DNA of 64,000 nt from Akkermansiaceae bacterium UBA5688 (GCA_002420315.1 DIHU01000219.1:26947-90946), one strand, 5' to 3'. Counted from the stretch's first letter, positions 27,584 to 38,000 are shown. Program-made: numbers and translations. Notes: generated by a model from the sequence alone, not told the origin.

Positions 27584-28761
27584 AACACCCGTATTACCAT
27601 CATAAGAATTGCCCCAATCGCTGAGGCTCCGATCAAAAAGATCCCAACCACTCCGATCGCAAGATCACGCTTTAAGATCATTGGCCTGTGAGGTGACAAT
27701 GATCTGGGGAAAACTACAAAAGCGTATATAGCTCCTGTCACTAATCCTCCCAGATGGGCGGCATTGTCAACAAACTTAAATCCCAGTGTTCCAATCACGA
27801 TCAGTGACACAAGAATCCCAGCCAACCTGCGGCGTGCAGATCTTGGTAAAAGCGAGCGATGAAGGGTTTCGAAGACTAGTAAAAATCCAAGCAACCCACA
27901 AACCACGCCAGAGACTCCTACTGAAGTCTGGTTCGGTAGCCAGGAAACAGTTGCCCAGCCAGCCCCGATTATACTGAGAAAAAAGGCGGCAGCAAGGTGT
28001 GGCCAGCGGGCTAAAATTTCGATCCGCCGACCCAAATACCAGAGAGCGCTCATATTAAGGATGAAGTGGATCAAATTACCGTGGAGGAAAACCGCCGTAA
28101 AAAGCCGCCAGTTTTCTCCTGCTAAATAGCGGGGCTTAACTAAACCGGCTTCGGAAATGCCGAGACCAGGAGTTGCGAACTGAGCCCCACCCACCAACAC
28201 GACCAGTACAAGAAAAAGGACAGAGAAAGGAGTGCTTTGATTTTCCATCCAAAGCTCGAAACGAGCCTCGGGAACCTGATCGCTAATTTGATCACGCGTT
28301 AGGTAGTTAGCAGCAGCGCGCCCCTTCCGAGCTTCCCACCAAGGACGGGCCGTAAAATAAAGAAACCCGAAAATTGTCAGCACCAAAAATTGAATCCCAG
28401 GAAAACCAAACGGAGAAATACCGTTTAAAAAGCAATACAGGCCATAGAGGACTGCAATCCCAGTTAGCGGAGCCGTGCGCCGGGCATAATCTGCATCTTC
28501 GGCAGCGAAAATAAGGCACCTTTTTTCGAGCGAGCCCGCCAGCTTCGGGATCTCCTCAGGCGCAACCAATCGGTCACTTTTCGGTGTCCAAACCCAATCC
28601 AACCGACCTTTCCCGACTTCTAAATGAGCTTTGAGCTCATCTAGTGATTCGAATGAACGGCTTATTCTTGAATGATCAACAACCCCGAATTTGCTGGTAT
28701 CTGGATGGATTGGAAAGGCATCATCGCGGGCCCAAGCTGGCAAAGCTGGCTCGCTCATCAT
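27580..28761 (-). CDS. Rhomboid-family intramembrane serine protease
   Basis: A 393-residue protein with a soluble N-terminus of about 95 residues, a pair of membrane segments near 100-138, and a rhomboid core from about 178 to the end. Core motifs are HGNLIHFILN (His227, Asn229, His232, Asn236 around the oxyanion hole), GVSG with catalytic Ser284, and AHLGG with catalytic His336. It should cleave membrane helices. The two extra segments before the core and the soluble N-terminus are additions to the basic six-helix form. It lies eight bases after secG and overlaps the aminotransferase gene. Confidence 0.92.
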   Translation of the reverse strand: MMSEPALPAWARDDAFPIHPDTSKFGVVDHSRISRSFESLDELKAHLEVGKGRLDWVWTPKSDRLVAPEEIPKLAGSLEKRCLIFAAEDADYARRTAPLTGIAVLYGLYCFLNGISPFGFPGIQFLVLTIFGFLYFTARPWWEARKGRAAANYLTRDQISDQVPEARFELWMENQSTPFSVLFLVLVVLVGGAQFATPGLGISEAGLVKPRYLAGENWRLFTAVFLHGNLIHFILNMSALWYLGRRIEILARWPHLAAAFFLSIIGAGWATVSWLPNQTSVGVSGVVCGLLGFLLVFETLHRSLLPRSARRRLAGILVSLIVIGTLGFKFVDNAAHLGGLVTGAIYAFVVFPRSLSPHRPMILKRDLAIGVVGIFLIGASAIGAILMMVIRVL

Positions 28762-28769
28762 CTCAAAAA

Positions 28770-29291
28770 TTAGCCGCCTACTGGCACCTTGTTCTCTTCC
28801 GTTGAAGTGCTAGCACCATCAGCTGGCGCCTCTTCGGAGCCCTCCGGGGCCTCGTTCGTCTCCTCGGGAGCTGTAGTTGCTTCCTCGGGAGCCTTAGTTG
28901 CCTCCTCGGGAGCTGTAGTCACTTCCGCAGGAAGTGGTGCCACAACATTACTTGCGCTCTCGAGGACTGAATTTTCAGCACCGGTCGCTTCCATGGGAGC
29001 GCTAGCCGCAGAACCTCCATCAGAAGCGTAGTTCTTGCCTTCAATGGCATTTCTCTTTCCCATCAGGATTGCCAGAACCAAGGAGAAGATAAAGAAAAGC
29101 GTGCCGAGGTAAACGGTTCCTTTTTGAAGAACATCAGTCGTTTTTGCACCAAAAGCTGCGTCAGTCATGCCGGCCCCAAATGCAGCACCAAGGCCTTCCT
29201 GCTTCGGGCGTTGCATGAGGATCACGAGAATCAGCAAAAGGCTCACGACGACGTGAGCGATAACCACTAGTGTGATAGAAATGTCTAGCAT
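28770..29291 (-). CDS. secG: Protein translocase subunit SecG with long repetitive C-terminal tail
   Basis: A 173-residue SecG of the SecYEG channel. The core (about residues 1-80) has two membrane helices flanking the conserved loop LMQRPKQEGLGAAFGAG. SecG is usually 75-110 residues; here an additional tail of about 90 residues is rich in Ala, Glu, Thr and Pro and ends with consecutive seven-residue repeats (TTAPEEA, TKAPEEA, TTAPEET, NEAPEGS). The tail is low-complexity, acidic and probably disordered. It is first in an operon with the rhomboid protease and the aminotransferase. Confidence 0.92.
   Translation of the reverse strand: MLDISITLVVIAHVVVSLLLILVILMQRPKQEGLGAAFGAGMTDAAFGAKTTDVLQKGTVYLGTLFFIFSLVLAILMGKRNAIEGKNYASDGGSAASAPMEATGAENSVLESASNVVAPLPAEVTTAPEEATKAPEEATTAPEETNEAPEGSEEAPADGASTSTEENKVPVGG
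28832..28925 (-). repeat. 21-bp tandem repeats in the secG tail
   Basis: The plus-strand core TCCTCGGGAGC recurs at 28861, 28882 and 28903, exactly 21 bases apart, with more diverged units on either side. The repeat keeps the reading frame and encodes the heptads of the SecG tail. It looks like a young in-frame tandem expansion that could vary in copy number. Confidence 0.75.
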
Positions 29292-29395
29292 GGGAGGGCG
29301 GGACTCTACCGGCTCAACCCGACTTGTAAAGACGGAGTTTTTAGCAAAATTGCCTATTTTATTTAGGAAGTCCTAACAAGATTGCACAAGCCCAT

Positions 29396-29749
29396 TCATC
29401 CCTGATTCGTCGATTTAATGATCTCGTTTTTTAAATTGAGCACATGCCGGAGAGGAATAATCTGCTCATCTGAGATTCCAAACGCCATAATCGTGACACA
29501 TTCGTCCTTCTTGATCAGGTGGGCGGCGCCCCCATTCATGATAATATGACCAGTTCCCGGATCACCGGCCTGAACGTAGGTTTCTAGACGACTCCCCGAG
29601 GTCATCGATGTCACGAGAACACGCTCACCCTCCCAAAGCCCAGCCGCCGTCATGAGATCAGAGGGGATCTCAATACTCCCTTCATAATCAATATCAGCCT
29701 GCTTGATGATGGCCCGGTGAAGCTTCGACTTAAGTTGAATGCGCTGCAT
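29396..29749 (-). CDS. panD: Aspartate 1-decarboxylase precursor
   Basis: A 117-residue pyruvoyl enzyme that makes beta-alanine for pantothenate. From the ATG at 29749 the catalytic Lys9 and the self-cleavage site Gly24-Ser25 (DYEGSIEIP) fall at exactly the numbers of E. coli PanD, which decides the start over the TTG at 29785. NGGAAHLIKKDECVTIMAFG completes the family signature. It is divergent from the CAP-domain gene. No other pantothenate gene is in the window. Confidence 0.95.
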   Translation of the reverse strand: MQRIQLKSKLHRAIIKQADIDYEGSIEIPSDLMTAAGLWEGERVLVTSMTSGSRLETYVQAGDPGTGHIIMNGGAAHLIKKDECVTIMAFGISDEQIIPLRHVLNLKNEIIKSTNQG

Positions 29750-29844
29750 GTGGTTGACGAAACGAGGAATGACTGCCGGGGTCAAGCGGTGAAAAACTCC
29801 AAGATTGAAAAAATACCGCTCGTGCTTACTGTTTTTTCCGACTC

Positions 29845-30897
29845 ATGAGGAAATTAGTGTCATTCATCATCGGCTGTGCCGGGAGTTTTTTACCTGCCCA
29901 GGAGGCCGGGCCTGCCATTCCTCCCCTTGTGGCAAAAAAGGCACTTCAGTGGATGCAAAACTCAGACGCATCCAAAAGAGCAGCCGCTTACCGCACCTTT
30001 CAGCTTTACGGTGATGAAGGAGGCACAATCTACCGTCGCACTCTTCAAAAAGCACGGACTCTTCACGAAAAAAAACTCGCAGATATCCTCGCCGACGAAC
30101 GATCAAACCCTTTCTTGGATCTCCCCGATGTTTCGGAAAAACTGAAGACCCATCGCGCGCGCGTCTTCAAGCTCATTAAAACCGACTACAAAAAACAACC
30201 GGACAAGATTGCGATGCTACGTCATGAGGTCGGAATGCTACAAAAAATCAACGGGCGCGCTCGTATGATTGCCGAGAATGATCCTGGATCTCTCGATAAG
30301 TCAGTCAAGGCCATCGCAACTGCTCTTGCCGAAGTCTCTCGCGAAGTGAACATCATCGACGAGACCGAGTTCGACCGCAACCAGCTCGACCTTGATGACG
30401 CACTCATGTCGATTTACGAAGGCGAAGTTCACCTCAAAAATAGGGAAGTGATCACGAATATTCGTAAGGAAATCGAATCACTAGTTTCGGCGCGGCTAGA
30501 CAACAATGCCTCCGCATGGGCCAGTGTCTCTCAAAAAGATTTCGCTAACTATCTCAACGAATTTCGTTCGTTATTTGCGCTCACTCCGCTCCGCCTAGAG
30601 GAAAAACTCTCTGATGCTGCAGTTGGGCATTCGAGAGACATGGCTTCGATGGGATTCTTCGCCCACCAATCTCCCATTCCCGAAAAAAAATCACCGGGTG
30701 ACCGAGCTGAACTTGCTGGGTTCAAACATCGCTGGTCTGGAGAAAACATTTTTATGGGGTCCTCTTCACCAGTCGCTGCTTATGACGCTTGGTTCGGCTC
30801 TGATGGACACCGCTTCATCATGTTTGCAAACGGTCCTAATCTTATAGGAATCGGACCACATGGAAGACATTGGACCATGATGACTGGTAGAAAATAG
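29845..30897 (+). CDS. Secreted CAP (SCP/PR1)-domain protein
   Basis: A 350-residue protein with a signal peptide (ending FLPAQEA). A helical, charged region of about 200 residues with coiled-coil character follows, then a C-terminal CAP domain from about 225: LNEFRSLFALTPLRLEEKLSDAA, HSRDMASMGFFAHQSP and GENIFMGSS keep the usual His and Glu positions. CAP proteins are exported and bind lipids or other ligands; the activity of bacterial members is uncertain. It is divergent from panD and lies 12 bases before rnc on the same strand. Confidence 0.85.
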   Translation: MRKLVSFIIGCAGSFLPAQEAGPAIPPLVAKKALQWMQNSDASKRAAAYRTFQLYGDEGGTIYRRTLQKARTLHEKKLADILADERSNPFLDLPDVSEKLKTHRARVFKLIKTDYKKQPDKIAMLRHEVGMLQKINGRARMIAENDPGSLDKSVKAIATALAEVSREVNIIDETEFDRNQLDLDDALMSIYEGEVHLKNREVITNIRKEIESLVSARLDNNASAWASVSQKDFANYLNEFRSLFALTPLRLEEKLSDAAVGHSRDMASMGFFAHQSPIPEKKSPGDRAELAGFKHRWSGENIFMGSSSPVAAYDAWFGSDGHRFIMFANGPNLIGIGPHGRHWTMMTGRK

Positions 30898-30909
30898 CCC
30901 CTTCATAAT

Positions 30910-31590
30910 GTGAGTATAGAAGAACGCTTAAACTTTACCTTTAAAAGCCAAACGCTTTTGGATGAGGCCTTGTCCCACCCCAGTCTTTCGTCAGAAATTC
31001 GTCCGGCACCGCCCGACAACCAACGACTTGAATACCTTGGAGATGCTGTTGTCGAGCTCGTGATAAGCACCTATCTTTATCGCCGCTTCCCTGAATTCCA
31101 AGAAGGTGTCCTCACTAAACTTCGTGCTTCAGTAGTTTCAAAACCTGCACTCGCGGCAGCGGCACGCACCATTGATTTAGGCAGCGCACTTTTCATGAGT
31201 AATGGTGAATCCGGAAGCGGAGGCCGGCATCGGGATTCCAACCTCGCAGATGCCCTAGAAGCAATCCTTGGTGCAATCTATCTAGACAGTGGTCTTGAAG
31301 CCGCCAAAGAGGTGGCTTTGCAACTTCTCAGCAATCAACTCGAAATCCTCAATCCTCAGAAAGCTCAAGGAAACGCCAAAGGCCAACTCCAAGAAATACT
31401 CCAACAATTAAACCCGGAGGCACCTGTATACGAAGTCATCTCAGAAGAAGGCCCCCCCCACGACCGAACCTTCGTCTGCGAGGTTACATGGAAAGGCAAA
31501 CATTTAGGTCAGGGCTCTGGCCCTAGTAAAAAGTCAGCCGAAGCACAAGCTGCACAAGCTGCCCTCAACGCTCCTACTTGGAAAAGCTAA
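30910..31590 (+). CDS. rnc: Ribonuclease III
   Basis: A 226-residue double-strand-specific endoribonuclease for rRNA and mRNA processing. The signature [13 protein letters not shown] (about 38-50) carries the metal-binding Glu and Asp, and [13 protein letters not shown] provides the second acidic cluster. A double-stranded RNA-binding domain occupies about 155-224 ([22 protein letters not shown]). The start is GTG at 30910. The stop overlaps the stop of the convergent DUF1501 gene by four bases. Confidence 0.95.
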   Translation: MSIEERLNFTFKSQTLLDEALSHPSLSSEIRPAPPDNQRLEYLGDAVVELVISTYLYRRFPEFQEGVLTKLRASVVSKPALAAAARTIDLGSALFMSNGESGSGGRHRDSNLADALEAILGAIYLDSGLEAAKEVALQLLSNQLEILNPQKAQGNAKGQLQEILQQLNPEAPVYEVISEEGPPHDRTFVCEVTWKGKHLGQGSGPSKKSAEAQAAQAALNAPTWKS

Positions 31591-33044
31591 GCAAGGATCT
31601 TACGAATGACCTTCCTTGACTCCACTCCGGTCAGTCGCTCGTCGAGACCTTGATGCCTCAGAGTGAATCTCTCGTGGTCGATCCCGAGGCAGTGAAGAGC
31701 GGTAGCATTAATTTCATTAATATGCACCTTATCCTTGACCGGATTATAAGAAAACTCATCTGTTTCTCCAACCTCGGTCCCTCCTTTAATCCCTCCTCCG
31801 GCCATCCACATACAGAAGTTTTTTGGGTGATGATCTCTTCCATACGTTTCACGGCTTAGCTTGCCTTGCGAATAAACAGTTCGCCCAAATTCCCCCCCCC
31901 AGATCACGAGAGTTTCATCCAACATTCCTCGTTGCTTGAGATCCTTAAGCAATCCGGCGCAAGCTTGATCTGTATCGAGACATTGGTTCCCTAACTCCTT
32001 TGGTAAATTCCCGTGAGAATCCCAACCACGGTGCATAATCTGGACCACGCGAACACCCTTTTCCACTAAACGGCGAGCAAGGAGAGCACTTGAGGCAAAA
32101 GAGCCAGGTGTTTTTACACGTTCTCCATAAAGCCCTAGAGTCGATTCTTTCTCATGGCTTAGGTCAGTCAACTCCGGCACGCTGGCCTGCATTCTGAATG
32201 CCATTTCATATTGCGAAATACGAGTCTGGATGTCTGGATCCCCGAACTTTTCAAAACCTCGTTGATTAAGTTTCCCCAGAGCATCGAGCATCGAGCGTCG
32301 ATCCTGACGGTCAACTCCTGGCGGGTTTTCAAGATGCAAAACCGGATCATTACCCGATCTCAAAACAACACCGCTATTCCTCCCAGGTAAAAACCCGGGC
32401 CCCCACATTCGGCTAAATAGCGCCTGAGCATTCGACCCTTTCGGAAAGTTTGGTGTCAGAGCTACGAAGGCTGGAAGGTCTTCAGTTTCTGCTCCCAGGC
32501 CGTATGAAATCCATGACCCCATACTCGGCTTCCCCGGAACTTCGCTTCCGGTCATTACAAAAGTACAAGCCGGATCGTGATTAATTGCGTTGGAATGCAC
32601 TGCTTTCACTACTGCAATATCATCGACAATTCCTGCAGTATGAGGTAACAACTCACTGACCCACCGCCCACATTCACCATGCTGGGTGAACTTGAATTTT
32701 GAAGGTGCGACCGGAAAACGACCCTGACCACTTGTCATAGTGGTAATCCGATTACCTAGAAAATCCTTCGGCAGATCTTTGTTAAATTGTTTGTGTAAAT
32801 TCGGCTTATGATCCCAGGTATCAAGCTGCGAAGGTCCGCCATTCATATGCAAATAAATGACCGCCTTCGCCTTACCAGCAAAATGGGGAAGCGCAGGCAA
32901 ACCGGGATGCATCGGAGACCCAGCTTGCGCGACATCACGGGAGGCCATCATTGACGCAAGTGCGACACCTCCAAGTCGCATCCCGTTATCACCAAAAAAC
33001 TGGCGGCGAGTTTGCAATAGGTTCTTTTCAAAAAATGGGTCCAT
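31587..33044 (-). CDS. DUF1501 protein with Tat signal
   Basis: A protein of about 485 residues of the DUF1501 family (alkaline-phosphatase/sulfatase-like fold). The N-terminus carries a twin-arginine signal, [15 protein letters not shown], so it is exported folded. Family marks are [33 protein letters not shown] and WGGEFGRT, which mirror metal sites of the phosphatase superfamily. The ATG at 33044 is chosen over a TTG at 33068 because it lies just after the upstream stop and gives a normal Tat signal. These proteins occur in Planctomycetes and Verrucomicrobia almost always next to DUF1549/DUF1553 proteins, as here; the function is unknown. Confidence 0.9.
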   Translation of the reverse strand: MDPFFEKNLLQTRRQFFGDNGMRLGGVALASMMASRDVAQAGSPMHPGLPALPHFAGKAKAVIYLHMNGGPSQLDTWDHKPNLHKQFNKDLPKDFLGNRITTMTSGQGRFPVAPSKFKFTQHGECGRWVSELLPHTAGIVDDIAVVKAVHSNAINHDPACTFVMTGSEVPGKPSMGSWISYGLGAETEDLPAFVALTPNFPKGSNAQALFSRMWGPGFLPGRNSGVVLRSGNDPVLHLENPPGVDRQDRRSMLDALGKLNQRGFEKFGDPDIQTRISQYEMAFRMQASVPELTDLSHEKESTLGLYGERVKTPGSFASSALLARRLVEKGVRVVQIMHRGWDSHGNLPKELGNQCLDTDQACAGLLKDLKQRGMLDETLVIWGGEFGRTVYSQGKLSRETYGRDHHPKNFCMWMAGGGIKGGTEVGETDEFSYNPVKDKVHINEINATALHCLGIDHERFTLRHQGLDERLTGVESRKVIRKILA

Positions 33045-33054
33045 ATCAGTCAGA

Positions 33055-36000
33055 TCAATTACGAACAATAGCCTCGTCCATGTTTAAAATTAAATTGGCC
33101 ACCAAAGACCATGCAGCCAGTTCAGATGAATTAAGATCTTTTGCAGGTTCAGATTCCCCAAAAGTAATAGCTTTCATCGCTTCCTCTGGAGCACTCTGAT
33201 ATTTATCAAATTGCTTTTCAAAGAACCCGGCAATGATCTTTTTCTCCTCCATTCCAGGCAACCTCGAAACGACACTTTTGAAAATAAAGTCTATCCTCTT
33301 TCCGCGATCGCTCGTGCTCTTCATAGCCCGTTCCCCCAATCCACGTGCGGCTTCAAAATGCTGCACATCATTCATCAACTGCAAGGCCTGCAACGGTGTG
33401 TTACTCCGCTCACGCTTTACACAAAATTGCTCGCGAGCAGGGGCATCAAAGTTAGCGAACATCGGATGAGGAGCCGTCCGCTTAAAAAAGGTGTAAACCG
33501 ATCTCCGATATAAGTCAGCCCCATTCCCTCGTTTATAAAACCGCGTGTTTGATCCCCCAAACGCAACCGGCTCCCAAATATTGGGGGGTTGATATGGCAT
33601 AACACCCCGACCGCCCATTTTAAAATTCATCAAACCGCTTACAAACAAAGCCTGATCACGGAGTTGCTCAGCATCGAGACGGAATCTTGGCCCTCGAGCT
33701 AGGAAACGATTTTCAGGATCATTATCCCATCTTGGACTCGCCGCGGCACTCTCCTGTCGAAAGGTCTTTGTTAGCATTACCTCGCGTATGAGTGCTTTGA
33801 CATTCCAACCATTAGCTTGAAAACGCAGAGCCAAATAGTCTAATAGCTCAGGGTGACTAGGGAAATCTCCCTGAGTGCCAAAATCATGACTAGTCTTGAC
33901 CAAGCCAATTCCAAAAAGCTGCTGCCAAAAACGATTCACCACAACCCTAGCTGTCAATGGATTCTCTTGAGAAACCAGCCAGTTCGCAAGATCTAGACGG
34001 GTTGCTCGTTTCCCAGTTTTCACCAATGTGGGTAGAACTGAAGGGGTCCCAGGTTCCACCTTCTCGCCAGGTTGATTATACTCGCCGCGCTTCATCACAT
34101 AGCTCTCACGAGGTTTGGGTAAATCTCGATATACAAAAGTTGACGGTAGCCCTTTTTCATAGTTCGCCTGCTCACTCTCAACCTTTATCAGCTCCGTTCG
34201 TTTTGCCTCAAATTCTTTCCCTAAAGTCCCGCAGATCCGTGCGAGATAGTAATCTTTCAGAAGAGCCAACTCAGATGGTTTTCTTTCTTTCTCAATACCT
34301 TCTTGAAGCCACTGCCTCAAGGGTTCGGGAACTCCATTAACCTGCTTGGCTTTCCTCCATGCTAAAAACGAAGCCTTAGGATCAGTCGTAGGATCCTCGC
34401 TTCCAAGGACACCAAAATGATCAAAATAAGCGGTTCCTCCATGAACGGTAAAAGCAAACCCAACGATTTGCATTCCTGCCTTCAAACCCATCTTTTCACC
34501 AGGGACTTCTAGCCTTATCCACTTACCTGTCTCGGGCAATGGACCAGCGACGAATCGCTGACTCGTCCCCTTTTTGCCAAAATCGATAATATCCGCTCCC
34601 CAAACTGCTCGATGATTCCACGCCGACCCATGAAACTGAATCATCACTTCCTCCGGTGTATCCTTGGGGTCAAGATAGACGTGAAGAAAAAACCTAGATC
34701 CGCTAGGCACAGTCAAAGGAGCCGCACCCGATTCATAATAATCTTGGGCCATCTCTTTCCCTCCCCGCTTCAACGCCTTCTGCCCACTGAATACGGGCTG
34801 ATCTACTAACGTCAGAGGATGACCAGAGTTTCCAACTTTCGCCCCATTTGGGAACTCATCTTCAAACCAAATAGCTTCCGTATCTTCAATCCGAACAGAC
34901 GATTTATTCCCCGCTGGATCTTGGTATGAATTCCAAACTGGAAGCTTCTTCATTGATTGCACCACGCCATTACTCAGTTTATTAAACTCCGCAATTTTCG
35001 CCTCATAATTCTCAGCCTTCACCTTGATTACCGGAGCAGTTAGCAGACTGTTCCCATCCATTGCCGGATCGGCATTCGAATTAAAAAATGCATACAGGGA
35101 ATAAAACTCCTTCTGGGAAATCGGGTCGTATTTATGATCGTGACATGCCGCACATTGGGCTGTTAGCCCCAACCATACCTGCGCAGTAGTGCTCGCGCGA
35201 TCCACCGCATAGCGAAAGATCAATTCCTCTTTAATGCTTCCACCCTCACCACTTGTCACATTGCAACGGTTAAAGCCAGTGGCTACCAGTTGATCTACCT
35301 TTGGATTCGGCAATAAATCGCCTGCCAGCTGCTCGACTGTAAAATCATCATAGGGGAGATTGTCATTGAATGATTTAATCACCCAATCGCGATACGCCCA
35401 CATCTGACGCTCGTTATCTAAATGCATCCCGTGTGTATCACCATAACGCGCGGCATCTAGCCAATGCCGCGCCATTTCTTCTCCGTAACGAGCAGAATCC
35501 AAATAGCGATTCACCATCCTCTCATAGGCTCCATCCGTTTGATCAGACAAAAACCTATCTACCTCCTGAATTGTAGGAGGCAATCCTGAGAGCGCAAAAC
35601 TCACTCTCCGAATCAAAACTTCCCGATTCGCTTCGGGCGATGGTTGCAGATTATTCTTTTTTAGGACAGATCCCACAAACCGATCTATCTCACTTCCCTG
35701 CCCTGGTGGTACGATTGGCATCACGGGAGACTCAAAAGCCCAGTGTTTTTGGTAGGATGCACCTCCTTCAATCCATCGCTTAATCAATCTTTTGTCCTCA
35801 TTGCTCAGTGTCTTTCGCGAATCAGGCGGGGGCATCATCTTGTCTTCGTCATCCGAAATAATCCTTAGCCACAACTCACTTTCATCCGGTTTCCCTGCCA
35901 CCAATGCTGCCTTTCCACGCCGCTTTTTTCGGAATGCTCCCTCCGGCGTATCAAGCCTTAACTTAGCCTCCCGCGAATCCTCGTCAATTCCGTGACACGT

Positions 36001-36141
36001 AAAGCACTTGTCCGAAAGAATTGGACGGATGTCCCGGTTGAAGTTTAAGACCTCGCTCCCGGTTGCAAAAAAGGACGACCCCAACATCAAAAAAACGCAA
36101 AAACCGCTCCGATAAATCACACGAGACTCTAGCAAAAACAT
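33055..36141 (-). CDS. Planctomycete-type cytochrome c / DUF1549 / DUF1553 exported protein
   Basis: A 1028-residue protein: signal peptide, then a PSCyt1 haem domain with CFTCH (46-50) and [15 protein letters not shown]1549 from about 150 ([31 protein letters not shown] as a second haem-like motif), a carbohydrate-binding or concanavalin-like insert around 470-600, and DUF1553 in the C-terminal third ([50 protein letters not shown]). It is probably periplasmic and redox active in polysaccharide breakdown, by association only. The DUF1501 gene follows ten bases after its stop, forming an operon. Confidence 0.92.
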   Translation of the reverse strand: MFLLESRVIYRSGFCVFLMLGSSFFATGSEVLNFNRDIRPILSDKCFTCHGIDEDSREAKLRLDTPEGAFRKKRRGKAALVAGKPDESELWLRIISDDEDKMMPPPDSRKTLSNEDKRLIKRWIEGGASYQKHWAFESPVMPIVPPGQGSEIDRFVGSVLKKNNLQPSPEANREVLIRRVSFALSGLPPTIQEVDRFLSDQTDGAYERMVNRYLDSARYGEEMARHWLDAARYGDTHGMHLDNERQMWAYRDWVIKSFNDNLPYDDFTVEQLAGDLLPNPKVDQLVATGFNRCNVTSGEGGSIKEELIFRYAVDRASTTAQVWLGLTAQCAACHDHKYDPISQKEFYSLYAFFNSNADPAMDGNSLLTAPVIKVKAENYEAKIAEFNKLSNGVVQSMKKLPVWNSYQDPAGNKSSVRIEDTEAIWFEDEFPNGAKVGNSGHPLTLVDQPVFSGQKALKRGGKEMAQDYYESGAAPLTVPSGSRFFLHVYLDPKDTPEEVMIQFHGSAWNHRAVWGADIIDFGKKGTSQRFVAGPLPETGKWIRLEVPGEKMGLKAGMQIVGFAFTVHGGTAYFDHFGVLGSEDPTTDPKASFLAWRKAKQVNGVPEPLRQWLQEGIEKERKPSELALLKDYYLARICGTLGKEFEAKRTELIKVESEQANYEKGLPSTFVYRDLPKPRESYVMKRGEYNQPGEKVEPGTPSVLPTLVKTGKRATRLDLANWLVSQENPLTARVVVNRFWQQLFGIGLVKTSHDFGTQGDFPSHPELLDYLALRFQANGWNVKALIREVMLTKTFRQESAAASPRWDNDPENRFLARGPRFRLDAEQLRDQALFVSGLMNFKMGGRGVMPYQPPNIWEPVAFGGSNTRFYKRGNGADLYRRSVYTFFKRTAPHPMFANFDAPAREQFCVKRERSNTPLQALQLMNDVQHFEAARGLGERAMKSTSDRGKRIDFIFKSVVSRLPGMEEKKIIAGFFEKQFDKYQSAPEEAMKAITFGESEPAKDLNSSELAAWSLVANLILNMDEAIVRN

Positions 36142-36286
36142 TCCAAAGCGAAAACCCCAAAAATACGGCCCCTTTCCGTTTTCATTAGTGAACCGGAGAA
36201 ACCTTTTGAATATTGGGAATCTTCAAGAAATAATCTAGACGCTGAAAAAATAGTGCTGCTGGTCCTCTTTTATCTCCACTTCGCAG

Positions 36287-37054
36287 TCAGTTGGAAATTC
36301 GGATCTCATTTGCTTGCAGTATTTTCTCGATTCCAGTCGCAGTCTGTAAGAGCAGCTCTCCTTGAGAAGACACTCCGGTAACTCGGCCCATTCTGGTAAC
36401 CCCTCCCACATCAAGTCTCACATTATTCCCGTTTAAAACACAACGCGCCGACCATGCGTCGAGCAACTCCGGAAAATCCGATCCTATCTGAGCAAGCCGT
36501 AACTCCAATCGACGAAGACAGCTAATGAGAACTTCCTCTCTCGAAATCTCCTCGCCCAACTCTAGAGCAAGGGAGGTTGCAGGGTGGACAAGCCCATTTG
36601 GAAAGCCCCTTACATTCACGTTCAATCCAACTCCCACCACCACAAAACTCGAATCAGCCTCAACCAAGATTCCACAAATTTTTTTCCCTCCTACCCAAAC
36701 ATCATTCGGCCACTTCACTCCAGAAGACACCCCAAACGAATCAAGCCCCTCTGAAATCGCCAAACCCGCCGCTAACGCAAAGCGAGACCATAAAGTCGGG
36801 ACTTCTTTAGGCCTAACGATCACGGTAAAAGCTAACCCCTCACCTGGTGGACACACCCAAGGTTGTCCCCGCCTACCCCGCCCAGAGGTCTGACGTTCAG
36901 TCAAAATTACACTGAAGTTAGATGCGCCCTTGAACGCAAATTTTCGGGCTTCATCGTTCGTCGAACCACACTCAGGCAAAAATATCACCCGTTCACCCCA
37001 CTCGGGCGAAAGCTCGTTCAGGGTTTCCCCACTCCACTCGACATCACTCCCCAT
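36287..37054 (-). CDS. birA: Biotin--[acetyl-CoA-carboxylase] ligase
   Basis: A 255-residue biotin protein ligase that activates biotin and attaches it to carrier proteins such as acetyl-CoA carboxylase. GRGRRGQPW forms the biotinyl-AMP loop, KWPNDVWV and GGKKICGILVE are the catalytic signature, and GLNVNV follows; a C-terminal SH3-like domain ends the protein. There is no N-terminal helix-turn-helix, so it is a ligase only and not a repressor. The ATG at 37054 is chosen over an upstream TTG; it overlaps the end of nadC by 11 bases. Confidence 0.93.
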   Translation of the reverse strand: MGSDVEWSGETLNELSPEWGERVIFLPECGSTNDEARKFAFKGASNFSVILTERQTSGRGRRGQPWVCPPGEGLAFTVIVRPKEVPTLWSRFALAAGLAISEGLDSFGVSSGVKWPNDVWVGGKKICGILVEADSSFVVVGVGLNVNVRGFPNGLVHPATSLALELGEEISREEVLISCLRRLELRLAQIGSDFPELLDAWSARCVLNGNNVRLDVGGVTRMGRVTGVSSQGELLLQTATGIEKILQANEIRISN

Positions 37055-37931
37055 CGGACAATTCTGTAAATTCAAGAGAGAGATCGAGCGCCACCGCTGA
37101 ATGAGTTAAAGCCCCAACTGAAATAAAATCCACCCCGGTTTTCGCAATCTCTCCGACCGTTTCCAAATTCACTCCTCCGCTTGCCTCTAGTAAAGGCCGC
37201 TCCCCTTCTCGCATCCCTACCGCCAATCGTAGAGAGTCATTAGTCATATTATCCAATAGGATATGATCGACTCCATCTAACTTCAGAAAAACTTTAACCT
37301 GATCAAGTCGGTCAGCCTCTAGTTCGACTTCCACACCACTTTTCTCGGCACGCAATTTATTGATTGATTCCTGCAAGGCCTCAATGCCTCCTTCGGCAAC
37401 CAAATGATTATCCTTCACCATCGCCCGGTCATAGAGCCCCATCCGATGGTTCGCTCCTCCGCCGGCAATCACCGCCGCTTTTTCCAAAGTTCGCCAACCC
37501 GGCGTTGTTTTTCGGGTATCAAGAATTTTCGCTCCCGTCCCGTCAGTCAATTCCACAAATTGGCGAGTCTTGGTCGCGACACCCGAAAGTCTCTGTAAGA
37601 AATTCAAAGCAACCCGCTCAGCTGTGAGAAGGGAACGGGCTTTGCCCCGAACCTCTATCACGTATGATCCCGGACTCACATGGTTTCCACTCTCTAGAAG
37701 GATCTTGACCGAAGTTTCATTATCAACCCTTTTAAAAACCTCTTCGGCGACTTCCACCCCCGCAACCACACCTTCAGATTTTGCCAGGATTAAACCACGC
37801 GCCTCGCGATGCTCCGGCACAAAATAAGACGAAGTCACATCTCCAGGGCCAATATCTTCTGCCAAAGCCAAATCAATCAAAGTAGAAGTTCTTTCGTCCA
37901 CTCCAAAACCATAGCGAGGTGCCCCATCCAT
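37044..37931 (-). CDS. nadC: Nicotinate-nucleotide pyrophosphorylase (carboxylating)
   Basis: A 295-residue quinolinate phosphoribosyltransferase that makes nicotinate mononucleotide in NAD synthesis. LAEDIGPGDVTS, LLTAERVALNFLQRLSG, DTRKTTPGWR, GGGANHRMGLYDRAMVKDNH and EASGGVN are all typical. The ATG at 37931 is preferred to a TTG at 37979. It is followed by birA with an 11-base overlap. It is divergent from the efflux-lipoprotein gene, with an inverted repeat between them. Confidence 0.94.
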   Translation of the reverse strand: MDGAPRYGFGVDERTSTLIDLALAEDIGPGDVTSSYFVPEHREARGLILAKSEGVVAGVEVAEEVFKRVDNETSVKILLESGNHVSPGSYVIEVRGKARSLLTAERVALNFLQRLSGVATKTRQFVELTDGTGAKILDTRKTTPGWRTLEKAAVIAGGGANHRMGLYDRAMVKDNHLVAEGGIEALQESINKLRAEKSGVEVELEADRLDQVKVFLKLDGVDHILLDNMTNDSLRLAVGMREGERPLLEASGGVNLETVGEIAKTGVDFISVGALTHSAVALDLSLEFTELSDGE

Positions 37932-37951
37932 ACCAGCGTTTTGGCGGTGTT

Positions 37952-37974
37952 TTGTGACTGGTATCTTGTCACAA
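37952..37974. promoter_or_regulatory. Inverted repeat (operator-like) between nadC and efflux gene
   Basis: TTGTGAC at 37952-37958 is the exact complement of GTCACAA at 37968-37974, with nine bases between. It lies in the 69-base divergent region between the starts of nadC and the outer-membrane efflux gene. It recalls a CRP-type site in its TGTGA/TCACA halves, but the spacing (11 bases between them instead of 6) differs, so the regulator is unknown. Confidence 0.35.
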
Positions 37975-38000
37975 TCCAACGCACATTGAAGCGCACTTAA

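Noticed and set aside
28850..28925. CRISPR-like array
   Set aside because: The 21-base periodicity is in frame within secG, has no spacers and codes for heptads; it is a coding tandem repeat.
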